A stretch of 64,000 nucleotides of DNA from Lysobacter sp. (GTDB lineage: Bacteria; Pseudomonadota; Gammaproteobacteria; Xanthomonadales; Xanthomonadaceae). Position numbers and translations under genes: made by a program. The DNA is taken from contig JAHCAU010000003.1 in assembly GCA_019634715.1 (NCBI GenBank), positions 310,001 through 374,000 on the forward strand. The letters run 5' to 3'. Under the pieces are notes generated by a model, which saw only the letters and a list, made by a program, of their open reading frames with translations, ran no database searches and had not been told where the DNA came from. Shown piece by piece: positions 26,132 through 38,120 of the stretch (position 1 is its first letter; the number at the start of each line of letters is the position of its first letter).

Positions 26132-27468
26132 GGCTGCCCCGCCTTCCGTCGCGCGGCTTCGCGCGCATCGCGCAGGCGGTCGAGCTTGTCCTTGAGCTTC
26201 AGTTCCAGGCCGCGCTCGACGGGGCGGTAGTACACGCGTTCGCCCATCGCATCGGGAAAGCCGGTCTGCTCCAGCGCGATGCCGCCTTCGCTGTCGTGGT
26301 CGTAGCGGTAATCCTTGCCGTAGCCGATCGACTTCATCAGCTTCGTCGGTGCATTGCGCAGGTGCAGCGGCACGTCCTGCGAGCCGTATTCGTTCACGTC
26401 ACGCTTCGCCGCCTTGTAGGCCACGTACGCGGCGTTGGATTTGGCCGTGCTGGCGAGATAGAGCGCGACCTGCGCCAGGGCCAGCTCGCCTTCCGGGCTG
26501 CCCAGGCGGTCGAAGGTGTCCCAGGCGTCGATCGCCATCTGCAGCGCGCGCGGATCGGCCAGGCCGATGTCTTCCACCGCCATGCGGGTCAGGCGCCGGG
26601 CCAGATAGCTCGGGTCGCAGCCGCCGTCGAGCATGCGCGCCAGCCAGTACACGGCCGCGTCGGGATTGGAACTGCGCACGGATTTGTGCAGCGCCGAGAT
26701 CTGGTCGTAGAACTGCTCGCCGCCCTTGTCGAATCGGCGCGTGCGATCGGCCAGCACCTGTTCGAGGATCCCGTCGGTGATCGTCGCATCGATACCGCCC
26801 TCGCCTTCCGCCAGTTCGGCCGCGATTTCCAGCAGGGTCAGCCCACGGCGCACATCGCCGTCGGCGGCGGTGGAGATCAGCTGCAGCTGATCGCTGCCCA
26901 CGCGCAGTCCGCGCCCGCCGAGGCCGCGCTCGGCATCGTCGAGCGCACGCTGCAGGGCGATGGCGATGTCGTCCGCGGACACCGCTTCCATCACGTGCAC
27001 GCGGCAGCGCGACAGCAGCGCGGAATTCAGCTCGAACGACGGGTTCTCGGTGGTCGCGCCGACGAAGACGATCGTGCCGCGCTCGATGTGCGGCAGGAAG
27101 GCGTCCTGCTGGGTCTTGTTGAAACGGTGCACCTCGTCGACGAACAGCACGGTACGGCGGCCTTCGGCGAAGCGCTGCGCGGCCTCGGCCAGCACCTGGC
27201 GCACTTCGGGGAGGCCGCAGAGCACGGCCGAGATCGCGCGGAAATCGGCATCGGCGTAATGCGCCAGCAGCAGCGCCAGCGTGGTCTTGCCGCAACCCGG
27301 CGGCCCCCAGAGGATCATCGAATGCACGCGGCCGGATTCGATCGACTTGCGCAGGGCCGAATTCGGCGCAAGCAGGCGGCGCTGGCCGACCATGTCGTCG
27401 AGCGTGCGCGGACGCATGCGCTCGGCGAGCGGGCGAAGTGCGTCGATGGGGGCGTCGAAAAGACTCAT
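26128..27468 (-). CDS. rarA: Replication-associated recombination protein A
   Basis: 446 residues, the usual length of RarA/MgsA. The AAA+ core has Walker A in LWGPPGCGKTTLAL and Walker B in VLFVDEVHRFNK, followed by the sensor segment FVGATTENPSFELNSALLSR. The C-terminus is the MgsA tetramerisation region (KRDVNEYGSQDVPLHLRNAP). RarA is a clamp-loader-like ATPase that acts at stalled replication forks. It sits in the conserved order ftsK-lolA-x-rarA-crcB. The stop overlaps the crcB start. Confidence 0.95.
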   Translation of the reverse strand: MSLFDAPIDALRPLAERMRPRTLDDMVGQRRLLAPNSALRKSIESGRVHSMILWGPPGCGKTTLALLLAHYADADFRAISAVLCGLPEVRQVLAEAAQRFAEGRRTVLFVDEVHRFNKTQQDAFLPHIERGTIVFVGATTENPSFELNSALLSRCRVHVMEAVSADDIAIALQRALDDAERGLGGRGLRVGSDQLQLISTAADGDVRRGLTLLEIAAELAEGEGGIDATITDGILEQVLADRTRRFDKGGEQFYDQISALHKSVRSSNPDAAVYWLARMLDGGCDPSYLARRLTRMAVEDIGLADPRALQMAIDAWDTFDRLGSPEGELALAQVALYLASTAKSNAAYVAYKAAKRDVNEYGSQDVPLHLRNAPTKLMKSIGYGKDYRYDHDSEGGIALEQTGFPDAMGERVYYRPVERGLELKLKDKLDRLRDAREAARRKAGQP

Positions 27469-27546
27469 TGCGTGGCGGGCGCGGTGGCGCCGTCGTCGAC
27501 GGCGATCGATGGGCGGAGGGCCGCCCTACGTTAACACCTGGCGCGC

Positions 27547-28218
27547 TCAGCCGGCCGATGGCGGCGGCTGCGGCAGCGCGCTTTCGAGCACATAGGCCAC
27601 GCGCAGCCAGACCTTCTGTTCGCGATCGTACAGGCCTTCGATGCGCGCGGGCGCGGCGCCATCGCGACCGAAGTCCGCCGTGCCGGACGCATCGATGCGC
27701 AGGTAGCGGCGCCCGGATTCCACCGTGGCGATGCGGTCCAGCTGCAGCCAGACCTTCTGGTAACCGAATTCCCGGGACAACTGCGCGACCACCCGATCTT
27801 CGGCTTCGCGGATCAGGCTGGAGTCGTTCGGGACAGCGCGCCCTTCGGGACCCACCGTGCCGATGCTCAGTTCGGGATAGCCCGCGCTCTCGTAGAGGCT
27901 GTCGTACAGCGTGCTGAAGCGGAAACCCAGCCATTCCGGCGCGCCGTCGATCTGCAGTTCGCCCTGGCCGCTGACGACGCGGTCGCGGAGGCTCGTCGCG
28001 CGCACATCGATCCGGCCCAGGCGGACTTTCACCGGGCGGCCGCCGAGCTGTTCCGAAAGGGCACCGACCAGCGCGGCCGCGACGATGCCGTCGAGTGTGT
28101 CGCGCTCGGCCGCTTGCGTGGCTGGTGCCGTCGATGCCGGTTTCGCAGCGATGGCCGGCAAGGCGGCCATCGCCATGGGCAACGCGATCAGGAGCGCGGT
28201 GTGCAGATGCCGGTTCAT
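27547..28218 (-). CDS. Exported protein of unknown function in the lolA-rarA operon
   Basis: 223 residues. I start at the ATG at 28218 because it begins the signal peptide (LLIALPMAMAALPAIAAKP); the open frame extends further up but would run into lolA. The mature protein looks like a mixed alpha/beta domain with an amphipathic start (LDGIVAAALVGALSEQLGG) and several beta strands (KVRLGRIDVRA, YLRIDASGTADF, VWLRVAYVLES). I recognise no enzyme motif. It follows lolA by 37 bases and precedes rarA, so it is probably expressed with the envelope genes ftsK and lolA. Its final location, periplasmic or outer membrane, is undetermined. Confidence 0.75.
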   Translation of the reverse strand: MNRHLHTALLIALPMAMAALPAIAAKPASTAPATQAAERDTLDGIVAAALVGALSEQLGGRPVKVRLGRIDVRATSLRDRVVSGQGELQIDGAPEWLGFRFSTLYDSLYESAGYPELSIGTVGPEGRAVPNDSSLIREAEDRVVAQLSREFGYQKVWLQLDRIATVESGRRYLRIDASGTADFGRDGAAPARIEGLYDREQKVWLRVAYVLESALPQPPPSAG

Positions 28219-28255
28219 GCGAGCCACAACGCGGAAACCCCGTGCACCGGGACGC

Positions 28256-28897
28256 TCACTGCGCCCCGACCACATCCACGCCCTTCGGCGTCACGAAGCG
28301 GAAGGTGTCGGCCGCGAACGCCGGATTGCGCTTCCAGCCACTGAAGCGGATATCGGTGCGCTGGCCGAGGGCATCGACGATTTCCATCCGTGCCAACGCA
28401 TGGCCGGCGTCGAAGCCGAGGCGCGCATTGCGGAAGCCGGCTTCTTCGCCGCGCTTGGGCAGGATTTCCAGCCAGTTCAGGCCTTCGCGGCTGCCGGCAT
28501 CCTTGAGGATGAAGTCGCGTTCGAGCTTCTTCGGGTCGACGAGCGCGGCGAGCGGGCTGTTCTGCTCTTCCTCGCCCTGCGGCCGGGTGGTCACCTGGGT
28601 GAGATCCGGATCGTAGACCCAGACCGCCTTGCCGTCGGCGACGATCAGCTGCGGCGCGGGCTTCACGTACTCCCAGCGGAACAGGTTCGGTGTCGACAGG
28701 GCGACGCGGCCGGACGAGGATTCCTTGCGCTGGCCCTTGCTGTCGAAGACCTGCTGGCTGAACTGGCCGTCGAGGCCTTTCAGGCCACGGGTGAAGGCAT
28801 CGAAGGACTCGCGGCCACCAGCCTGCGCCGGGGCGGCGATGGCGAGTCCAATGACGAGGGCGAAGACGGGCGACAGCAGGCGGGCGGCGTTGATCAC
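28256..28897 (-). CDS. lolA: Outer-membrane lipoprotein carrier LolA
   Basis: Periplasmic chaperone that takes lipoproteins from LolCDE to LolB at the outer membrane. Motifs agree with true LolA: ESFDAFTRGLKGLDGQFSQ near the mature start, LSTPNLFRWEY, QLIVADGKAVWVYDPDLTQV and FSGWKRNPAF. The signal peptide is LSPVFALVIGLAIAAPAQA. The start is uncertain: I give the GTG at 28897, just before the hydrophobic core, but in-frame ATGs at 28963 and 28981 would add a long polar extension. It lies directly behind ftsK, as in other Xanthomonadales. Confidence 0.85.
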   Translation of the reverse strand: MINAARLLSPVFALVIGLAIAAPAQAGGRESFDAFTRGLKGLDGQFSQQVFDSKGQRKESSSGRVALSTPNLFRWEYVKPAPQLIVADGKAVWVYDPDLTQVTTRPQGEEEQNSPLAALVDPKKLERDFILKDAGSREGLNWLEILPKRGEEAGFRNARLGFDAGHALARMEIVDALGQRTDIRFSGWKRNPAFAADTFRFVTPKGVDVVGAQ

Positions 28898-29015
28898 GGG
28901 GGACAGGCTCTCGGGAGACTTGGGGCGAAGTCTGAACGGGTCTGGCTGAACAGGCCTTGGCATGCCTGCCCGGCCGTTCACGTTCGTTCACGGCCCGGGC
29001 GCGATGCGCCCGTAC

Positions 29016-31379
<2,364 letters not shown>

Positions 31380-31769
31380 CGTGTCCGGATACCTGAAGAA
31401 GTTCGCCTAGGGGGCTGATGTTACAGGGAAAAAGCGCTGGCCACATCGCCGGGGCACGCAACCTTGGCGACATCCTGCCATGTCGCGCCGGGCCGACGCC
31501 ATCCTGCCTCCCCGATCGCCGCCCATGGCATGGCGCGACCACCGGCGATGCTGCAGGGCAGCAGGCTCGGATGCGGGTCCGAGGCCACCGCCGCGCGAAA
31601 AGTTATTTGTACAATCGTGACCCAGTGCGCGATCCGTTTCCGATGGTCCGGCCCGCGACACCGGTCCGAATGGCTATCATCGGGGCGGTCGCATGGGGGC
31701 GTGCGCGGCTTCTGCAACACCTGCGTGCGCGGCCCCGTTTCCCAGCAGCAACAACGGAGTGTCAGCGAA
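31380..31769. other. Divergent intergenic region, ftsK / exported peptidase
   Basis: 390 bases with no convincing gene. It must hold the promoters of both divergent genes. On the plus strand TACAAT (31610-31615) and TATCAT (31675-31680) are -10-like but lack good -35 partners. The short palindrome TTGTACAA (31607-31614) overlaps the first. There is nothing else I can support. Confidence 0.4.
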
Positions 31770-33458
31770 ATGGCGTCAACCCGTCTTCCGAGCCGCGGCC
31801 GTCTTGGCCGTGTCGCACTGGGCCTTGCCCCCCTCCTCCTCGCCGTTGTCGCGCTGCCCTCGTTCGCGGCCCGCAAGCCGCCGCCGCCGCCGGTGCCGGT
31901 CATCGACTGGGCGCCCTGCATCGAAGGTATCGAGAACCTCGACTGCGCCTACGTCAATGTGCCGCTCGATTACCGCAACCCCTACGCCCACAAGACCACG
32001 CTGGCGCTGGCCCGCATCCCGGCTTCGGACCCGGCCAACAAGATCGGTACCCTCTTCCTCAACCCGGGTGGCCCGGGCGCCTCGGGCGTCGACCTGATCT
32101 ACAACGGCTTCGGCGACCTGCTCAACGAAATCCTCCGCGGCCGCTTCGACATCGTGGGCTTCGACCCGCGCGGCATCGGCGAATCCACCCCGATCCAGTG
32201 CTGGGACAGCGAGGACGACCGCAACGCCCACTTCCGGGGCCAGCCGATCTTCCCGTACCGCGCCGCCCAGGAGCGCCCGTTCTTCGAGGCCTACCGGAAC
32301 ATCGCCTACAAGTGCTTCGCCAATGCGGCCAGCCAGCCGATCCTCAGCTTCATGACCACCGGGGATGTCGCGCGCGATCTCGACCTGCTGCGGCGCGCGG
32401 TCGGCGACAGCCAGCTGAACTATCTCGGGTACTCCTACGGCTCGTACATCGGCAGCACCTACGCCAACCTGTTCCCTCGCAACATCCGCGCGATGGTCAT
32501 CGACGGCGTGCTCGACCCGCGCCTGTGGAGCAGCGGCTGGCAGATCAAGTCCGACCGCACCGCATCCCATGACGTGCTGCGCGAGTTCTTCCGCCAATGC
32601 GACCTGGCCGGCAAGGACTGCGCGCTGCGCGGCGAACGGGGTTCCAAGGCCCGCTTCGACGCGATCCTGGCCGTGGCCCGGCAGCAGGGCACCATCGTCA
32701 TCGGCGATGGCGACGACGTCTTCGAGTACGGCTACGACGAAGTGGTCGCCGACGCGTCCAGCCTGATGTATTCGCCGGAGCAGTGGCCGGCCTACGCGAA
32801 TTTCCTCGATCTGCTGAGCAATGCGCTCACCGGCAACAAGGCCGCGAGGAAGGGCGCGCTCGCCAGCCGACGCGCCATCGAGAAGGCCCTGGCCGACGCC
32901 GGCCCGGTGAAGCGCGCTTGGTACGACAACAGCCTGGAAGCCTATTTCGGCAACCACTGCTCCGACGCCGCCTATCCCTACGGTTTCGAGTGGTATTCGG
33001 CGATCGGCAAGTACGCCGAAGGCGGGTCGTTCATGGGTCCGAACTGGTGGTGGATCAATTCCGCCTGTGCGGCCTGGCCGAAGGGGCCGAACCGCTACAC
33101 CGGGCGCTGGAAGACCGGTACGTCCTCGCGCGTGCTGGTGATCGGCAACTACTTCGATCCGGCCACCAACTACCGCGGCGCGGTCGAAACCCAGAAGCTT
33201 CTGCGCGGCAGCCGCCTGGTCTCGTACGCAGGCTGGGGTCATGTCGCCTCCTACACCGGCCGCAGCCAGTGCGTGGACGACTTCGTCACCGACTACATCC
33301 TCAACGGCGCCATCCCGCCGAAGAAGATCGTCTGCCCGGCCGCGCCCAATCCCTTCGTCTTCGCCAAGACCAAGGCGAAGGCCGGCAAGTCGGTGGTCAT
33401 GCCGATGACCGGCCTGCCGACCCTCAAGCCGCTGACGCCCATCCGCCGTCCAGACTAG
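31770..33458 (+). CDS. Exported alpha/beta-hydrolase, TAP-like S33 peptidase
   Basis: 562 residues with a signal peptide (RVALGLAPLLLAVVALPSFAA). The fold is the tripeptidyl-aminopeptidase-like branch of the S33 family: oxyanion segment LNPGGPG, nucleophile S222 in GYSYGSY, acid D463 in NYFDPATNY, and H491 in GWGHV. The TAP-like C-terminal lid region carries several Cys likely to form disulfides. It probably removes N-terminal peptides from imported or secreted substrates in the periplasm or outside the cell. The ATG at 31770 has CGGAGTG nine bases upstream; longer in-frame starts would lose the signal peptide. It is a single gene followed by a terminator at 33488. Confidence 0.85.
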   Translation: MASTRLPSRGRLGRVALGLAPLLLAVVALPSFAARKPPPPPVPVIDWAPCIEGIENLDCAYVNVPLDYRNPYAHKTTLALARIPASDPANKIGTLFLNPGGPGASGVDLIYNGFGDLLNEILRGRFDIVGFDPRGIGESTPIQCWDSEDDRNAHFRGQPIFPYRAAQERPFFEAYRNIAYKCFANAASQPILSFMTTGDVARDLDLLRRAVGDSQLNYLGYSYGSYIGSTYANLFPRNIRAMVIDGVLDPRLWSSGWQIKSDRTASHDVLREFFRQCDLAGKDCALRGERGSKARFDAILAVARQQGTIVIGDGDDVFEYGYDEVVADASSLMYSPEQWPAYANFLDLLSNALTGNKAARKGALASRRAIEKALADAGPVKRAWYDNSLEAYFGNHCSDAAYPYGFEWYSAIGKYAEGGSFMGPNWWWINSACAAWPKGPNRYTGRWKTGTSSRVLVIGNYFDPATNYRGAVETQKLLRGSRLVSYAGWGHVASYTGRSQCVDDFVTDYILNGAIPPKKIVCPAAPNPFVFAKTKAKAGKSVVMPMTGLPTLKPLTPIRRPD

Positions 33459-33487
33459 GCTGACGCCGGACGAACGCAGTGCGCCCC

Positions 33488-33517
33488 GAACCCCCGCTCC
33501 GGCGGGGGTTCTCGTTT
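33488..33517 (+). terminator. Rho-independent terminator after the S33 peptidase gene
   Basis: GAACCCCCGC, loop TCCG, its exact complement, then a T-rich tail (TCGTTTTC just beyond). Confidence 0.8.
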
Positions 33518-33600
33518 TCTGGCCATCCCGCCCGGGCCAGCCGGCCCCGGCACGGCTTCCGGGTTACCCTATGCGGCCGTTTTCGCCCGCCCGCCCCTCC

Positions 33601-34314
33601 ATGCGCCTCAACAAACACATCAGCGACACCGGTTTCTGCTCGCGCCGGGAGGCCGACCGCCTGATCGGCGAAGGCCGGGTCACGGTGAACGGCATCCGCG
33701 CACGGGTCGGCACCGAGCTGGCCGAGGGCGACGAAGTGCGCATCGACGGCGACGTCCTGCGCGCCCGCACCGCCGCCAAGGGCCAGCGTCGCCACGTCTA
33801 CATCGCCCTGAACAAGCCGGTGGGCGTCACCTGCACTACCGAGGAAGCGGTGAAGGGCAACATCGTCGACTTCGTCGGCCATCAGCAACGCATCTTCCCG
33901 ATCGGCCGCCTCGACAAGGATTCCGAAGGCCTGATCCTGCTGACCAGCAACGGCGACATCGTCAACGCGATCCTGCGCGCCGAGAACAAGCTGGAGAAGG
34001 AATACCTGGTGGCGGTGAACCACCGGGTCACCGATGAATTCCTGCGCGGCATGAGCCGGGGCGTGCCGATCCACGGCGAGACCACGCTGCCCTGCCGCAC
34101 CGCCAGGATCGGCCCCTTCGGTTTCCGCATCGTGCTGGTGCAGGGCCTGAACCGGCAGATCCGCCTGATGACCGCGCATTTCGGCTTCCGCGTGAAGCAA
34201 CTGGTGCGCGTGCGTATCGGCAATCTCAAGCTCGGCCGCCTGAAGCCGGGCCAGTGGCGGAACCTCACCGATGCGGAACTGCGCGGCCTGCTGCCGAACC
34301 ACCAGGACTGGTAA
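33601..34314 (+). CDS. rluF: 23S rRNA pseudouridine synthase RluF-like
   Basis: 237 residues. An N-terminal S4 RNA-binding domain (MRLNKHISDTGFCSRREAD) is followed by the RsuA/RluB/E/F catalytic domain with the active Asp in GRLDKDSEGLILLTSNGD. The segment VQGLNRQIRLMTAHFGFRVK and the ending are closer to RluF (U2604 of 23S rRNA) than to RsuA or RluB. I use the ATG at 33601, which starts exactly where family members start; an ATG at 33571 would add ten poorly conserved residues. It stands between the peptidase gene and trxB. Confidence 0.88.
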   Translation: MRLNKHISDTGFCSRREADRLIGEGRVTVNGIRARVGTELAEGDEVRIDGDVLRARTAAKGQRRHVYIALNKPVGVTCTTEEAVKGNIVDFVGHQQRIFPIGRLDKDSEGLILLTSNGDIVNAILRAENKLEKEYLVAVNHRVTDEFLRGMSRGVPIHGETTLPCRTARIGPFGFRIVLVQGLNRQIRLMTAHFGFRVKQLVRVRIGNLKLGRLKPGQWRNLTDAELRGLLPNHQDW

Positions 34315-34382
34315 GCCACGGAGTGGTCATCGATGCGTGACAGCCTGCAGCGTTCCGCAGGTGGATCGCCCCGCCATCTTGA

Positions 34383-35414
<1,032 letters not shown>

Positions 35415-35508
35415 CCGGGGCAGTAACGCAGGCCATGCCCGTGATCCGCGCGACGTTCGACGACGTCGACCTCGCGCGGGTCCGCGGATGCCCGCTCACG
35501 AGCTGTCC

Positions 35509-36651
35509 ATGAAGGCACGCGTCCTGCCCACGCTGGTCAGCGTCGCCCCGGCCGCCTGGGACGCGCTCCATGACGGCCGCAATCCCTTCGTCTCCCACGC
35601 ATTCCTGGCCGGCCTCGAAGCACACGGCTGCCTGCGCGAACGCTGGGGCTGGACGCCGCATCACCTGGGCCTGTGGGACGGCGATGCGCTGGTCGCGGCC
35701 GCGCCGGGCTACCTGAAGGCCAATTCGCACGGCGAATTCGTGTTCGACCATGCCTGGGCCCGCGCCTACGCCCACTACGGGCAGGACTACTACCCGAAGT
35801 GGCTCTGTGCCGTGCCCTATTCGCCGGTGACCGGGCCGCGCCTGCTCGCGCGCGACGATGCGGCGCGGGCGGCCCTCGTGCGCGCGATCCCGGACCTCGT
35901 GCGCGCGGCCAGATGCTCGTCGGCGCACACGAACTTCGTCGAGCCGGTCGACGCGGCCGCGTTCGACGCCGAAGACGGCTGGATGGCGCGCATCGACGTG
36001 CAGTACCACTGGCACAACGACGCTGGCTGGCGGGACTTCGACGATTACCTCGCGGCCATGGACCACAAGCATCGCAAGAACATCCGCCAGGAACGCGCGA
36101 AGGTCGTGCGCGCCGGCGTGGCGTTCCGCGTGCTGCATGGCGACGAAGCTGACGAGGCCGACCTGTCGGCGATGCATGGCTTCTACCTGCGCACCTTCGC
36201 CGACTACGGCAATTCCCCGGCGCTGACCCTCGACTTCCTGCGCCACCTCGCACAGGCGATGCCGCGGCAACTGGTGCTGGTCCTGGCCGACCACGACGGC
36301 GAGACGATCGCGGGCGCGCTCTGCCTGCGCGGCGGCGACACCCTGTACGGCCGCTACTGGGGCGCGACGCGCACCCTGCCCGGCCTGCATTTCGAGACCT
36401 GCTACTACCAGGGCATCGACTACTGCCTGCGCGAGGGACTGACCCGCTTCGAACCCGGCGCGCAGGGCGAGCACAAGGTCGCGCGCGGCTTCCTGCCGGT
36501 GGAGACCCGCAGCCGGCACTGGGTGGCCGATGCCGCATTCGCCGATGCGCTGTCGCGCTGGTGCGAGGAAGACCGGATCGCGGTGCGCGCCTACGCGCGG
36601 CAGATCGCCGGGCATTCGCCCTACCGCCCGCAGGCGACGGACACGGCATGA
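35509..36651 (+). CDS. FemAB/GNAT-like protein (DUF482 family)
   Basis: 380 residues of the DUF482 (FemAB-like acyltransferase) family, often annotated as a peptidoglycan-biosynthesis-like or GNAT protein. Typical landmarks: [16 protein letters not shown] at the N-terminus, [20 protein letters not shown], the [16 protein letters not shown] helix, and [17 protein letters not shown] with the conserved GAQGEHK. The biochemical role is unproven, although the fold suggests aminoacyl or acyl transfer. The ATG at 35509 overlaps the end of a tiny upstream reading frame; an ATG at 35488 is an alternative start. Its stop overlaps the aat start by four bases, so the two genes are co-translated. Confidence 0.85.
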   Translation: MKARVLPTLVSVAPAAWDALHDGRNPFVSHAFLAGLEAHGCLRERWGWTPHHLGLWDGDALVAAAPGYLKANSHGEFVFDHAWARAYAHYGQDYYPKWLCAVPYSPVTGPRLLARDDAARAALVRAIPDLVRAARCSSAHTNFVEPVDAAAFDAEDGWMARIDVQYHWHNDAGWRDFDDYLAAMDHKHRKNIRQERAKVVRAGVAFRVLHGDEADEADLSAMHGFYLRTFADYGNSPALTLDFLRHLAQAMPRQLVLVLADHDGETIAGALCLRGGDTLYGRYWGATRTLPGLHFETCYYQGIDYCLREGLTRFEPGAQGEHKVARGFLPVETRSRHWVADAAFADALSRWCEEDRIAVRAYARQIAGHSPYRPQATDTA

Positions 36652-37412
36652 GCCTGCGCCTGCACTGGCTGGCCGCAGACCCGCGCGCACCGTTCCCGCC
36701 GCCGGAGCAGGCGCTGCGCGATCCCGACGGCCTGCTCGCCGCCGGTGGCGACCTGCACCCGCTGCGCCTGCTCAACGCCTATCGGCAGGGCATCTTCCCG
36801 TGGTTCAACGACGACCAGCCGATCCTATGGTGGTCGCCCGACCCGCGCACCGTGTTCCGCACGGACGGCGTGCATCTCGCCCGGCGCTTCCGGCGCAGCC
36901 TGCGCAGCAGCGGCTGGGTCGTGCGTGCCGACATCGCGTTCGCGCGGGTGGTCGACGCCTGCGCCACGCAACCGCGCCCCGGACAGGACGGCACCTGGAT
37001 CACCGACGACATGCGTGCGGCCTATCTCGGGCTGCACCGGCTGGGGCATGCGCACAGTGTCGAGGTCTACGATGGCGATTCGCCCGGAGCGGCGCTGGTC
37101 GGCGGCCTGTACGGCGTGGCCATCGGCCGCATGTTCTTCGGCGAGAGCATGGTCAGCCTGGCTTCCGGCGGCTCGAAGACCGCGCTCGCGGCGCTGGCGT
37201 ACCGGTTGCGGCAGTGGGGCTGGCCACTGATCGATGCCCAGGTGGACAACCCGCACCTGTTCCGGATGGGCGCGATTTCGCTGCCTCGGCAGGATTTTCT
37301 CGCCGCGATCGCGCCATTGACCGTCGAAACGCCGGCCCACGCACCCGGTCGCCCCGGGCCGTGGACGACCGATTTCGGCATCGTCGACGCGGGGGCACTG
37401 GCCGAGGCCTAA
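36648..37412 (+). CDS. aat: Leucyl/phenylalanyl-tRNA-protein transferase
   Basis: 254 residues. It transfers Leu or Phe from tRNA to N-terminal Lys or Arg of proteins, making N-degrons that ClpS delivers to ClpAP; clpS and clpA lie only a little further along. Family motifs: [59 protein letters not shown] and the C-terminal [13 protein letters not shown]. The start ATG lies inside the stop of the preceding gene (ATGA). The whole N-end-rule set (aat, clpS, clpA) is within about 4.5 kb around infA, an order also seen in other gammaproteobacteria. Confidence 0.95.
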   Translation: MSLRLHWLAADPRAPFPPPEQALRDPDGLLAAGGDLHPLRLLNAYRQGIFPWFNDDQPILWWSPDPRTVFRTDGVHLARRFRRSLRSSGWVVRADIAFARVVDACATQPRPGQDGTWITDDMRAAYLGLHRLGHAHSVEVYDGDSPGAALVGGLYGVAIGRMFFGESMVSLASGGSKTALAALAYRLRQWGWPLIDAQVDNPHLFRMGAISLPRQDFLAAIAPLTVETPAHAPGRPGPWTTDFGIVDAGALAEA

Positions 37413-37420
37413 CGTTTTCT

Positions 37421-37449
37421 TTGCGATCCCCCGCCCGGCGTGGCAGAAT
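37421..37449 (+). promoter_or_regulatory. Candidate promoter for infA
   Basis: TTGCGA, a spacer of exactly 17 bases, and CAGAAT. Both boxes match the sigma-70 consensus at four of six positions. The -10 lies about 50 bases before the infA start. Confidence 0.4.
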
Positions 37450-37501
37450 GCGCGGCTTCGTCGGCCATTCCAGTCCGACACCCACCACCAGCGAAAGGCG
37501 C

Positions 37502-37720
37502 ATGGCGAAAGACGACGTCATCGAATTTGAAGGCACGGTCTCCGAAACCCTCCCGAACACCATGTTCCGGGTGAAACTGGAGAACGGCCACGAGATCATT
37601 GCCCACATTTCCGGGCGCATGCGCAAGAACTACATCCGCATCCTCACCGGCGACAAGGTCAAGGTCGAAATGACCCCTTACGACCTGAGCAAGGGTCGGA
37701 TCACGTATCGCATGAAGTGA
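37502..37720 (+). CDS. infA: Translation initiation factor IF-1
   Basis: 72 residues, the exact family length, with a single OB-fold S1-like domain ([50 protein letters not shown]). IF-1 occupies the 30S A site during initiation. Codon use and length need no correction. It has its own upstream promoter candidate and a strong terminator at 37746. The N-end-rule genes aat, clpS and clpA surround it, a common arrangement. Confidence 0.98.
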   Translation: MAKDDVIEFEGTVSETLPNTMFRVKLENGHEIIAHISGRMRKNYIRILTGDKVKVEMTPYDLSKGRITYRMK

Positions 37721-37745
37721 TCGTTACAAACGATTGATTCAATTG

Positions 37746-37776
37746 AAAAAGGCGACCCGAGCGGGTCGCCTTTTTT
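37746..37776 (+). terminator. Strong terminator after infA
   Basis: A-run, GGCGACCC, loop GAGC, GGGTCGCC, then six Ts. A textbook intrinsic terminator, and the A-run would also let it work for the opposite strand. Confidence 0.92.
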
Positions 37777-37816
37777 GCTGTCCGCCCTGCGTCGTGCGGC
37801 TGGCGGCAGCCTCGTC

Positions 37817-38023
37817 TCAGACCTGCGGACAGCCCGCCGCGCGCAGGCACTGGGACAGGCGCAGCGCGCAGCCGGTACCGCCGGCATCGAGGCAGGCGTA
37901 GTACGTCATCATGCAGCTCGTGCACGGATTGGTCGCGCTTGCAGCACTGCCGGCCAGGGCCAGGCACAGGCCTGCGGCTACGGTGACCAGCCTCGACTTC
38001 AGGAAGATCGTCACGGACGTCAT
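37817..38023 (-). CDS. Small secreted six-cysteine peptide
   Basis: 68 residues. I take the ATG at 38023 because AAGGAG lies at the correct distance and it begins a clear signal peptide (LVTVAAGLCLALAGSAASA). The predicted mature peptide has only about 38 residues yet contains six Cys (PCTSC, YYACL, GTGC, SQCL, AGC), so three disulfides or a metal site are possible. I do not recognise a family. It sits between infA and clpA and is separated from clpA by a hairpin, so it may be transcribed on its own. Possible roles include an exported stress, antimicrobial or metal-binding peptide; none is proven. Confidence 0.65.
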   Translation of the reverse strand: MTSVTIFLKSRLVTVAAGLCLALAGSAASATNPCTSCMMTYYACLDAGGTGCALRLSQCLRAAGCPQV

Positions 38024-38041
38024 GTCTTGGACTCCTTGGAT

Positions 38042-38105
38042 ACGCCCGCAGGACTGCGGGCGTCCCAAGTCTATCCACCACGAAGAACCGGGACCGTGAT
38101 CCCGG
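38042..38105 (-). terminator. Two hairpins behind clpA
   Basis: ACGCCCGCAG/CTGCGGGCGT (38042-38063) and CCGGGA/TCCCGG (38088-38105) follow the clpA stop on the minus strand. Neither has a T-run. They probably end or stabilise the clpA transcript before the Cys-rich peptide gene. Confidence 0.55.
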
Positions 38106-38120
38106 CCCGCCGTGGCGTTT

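Noticed and set aside
31607..31614. TTGTACAA palindrome as an operator
   Set aside because: Eight bases is too short to be meaningful without conservation data.
35434..35512. 25-codon frame MPVIRATFDDVDLARV... ending inside the FemAB-like start (ATGA)
   Set aside because: Could be a leader peptide, but there is no ribosome site or family match, so it is not annotated.
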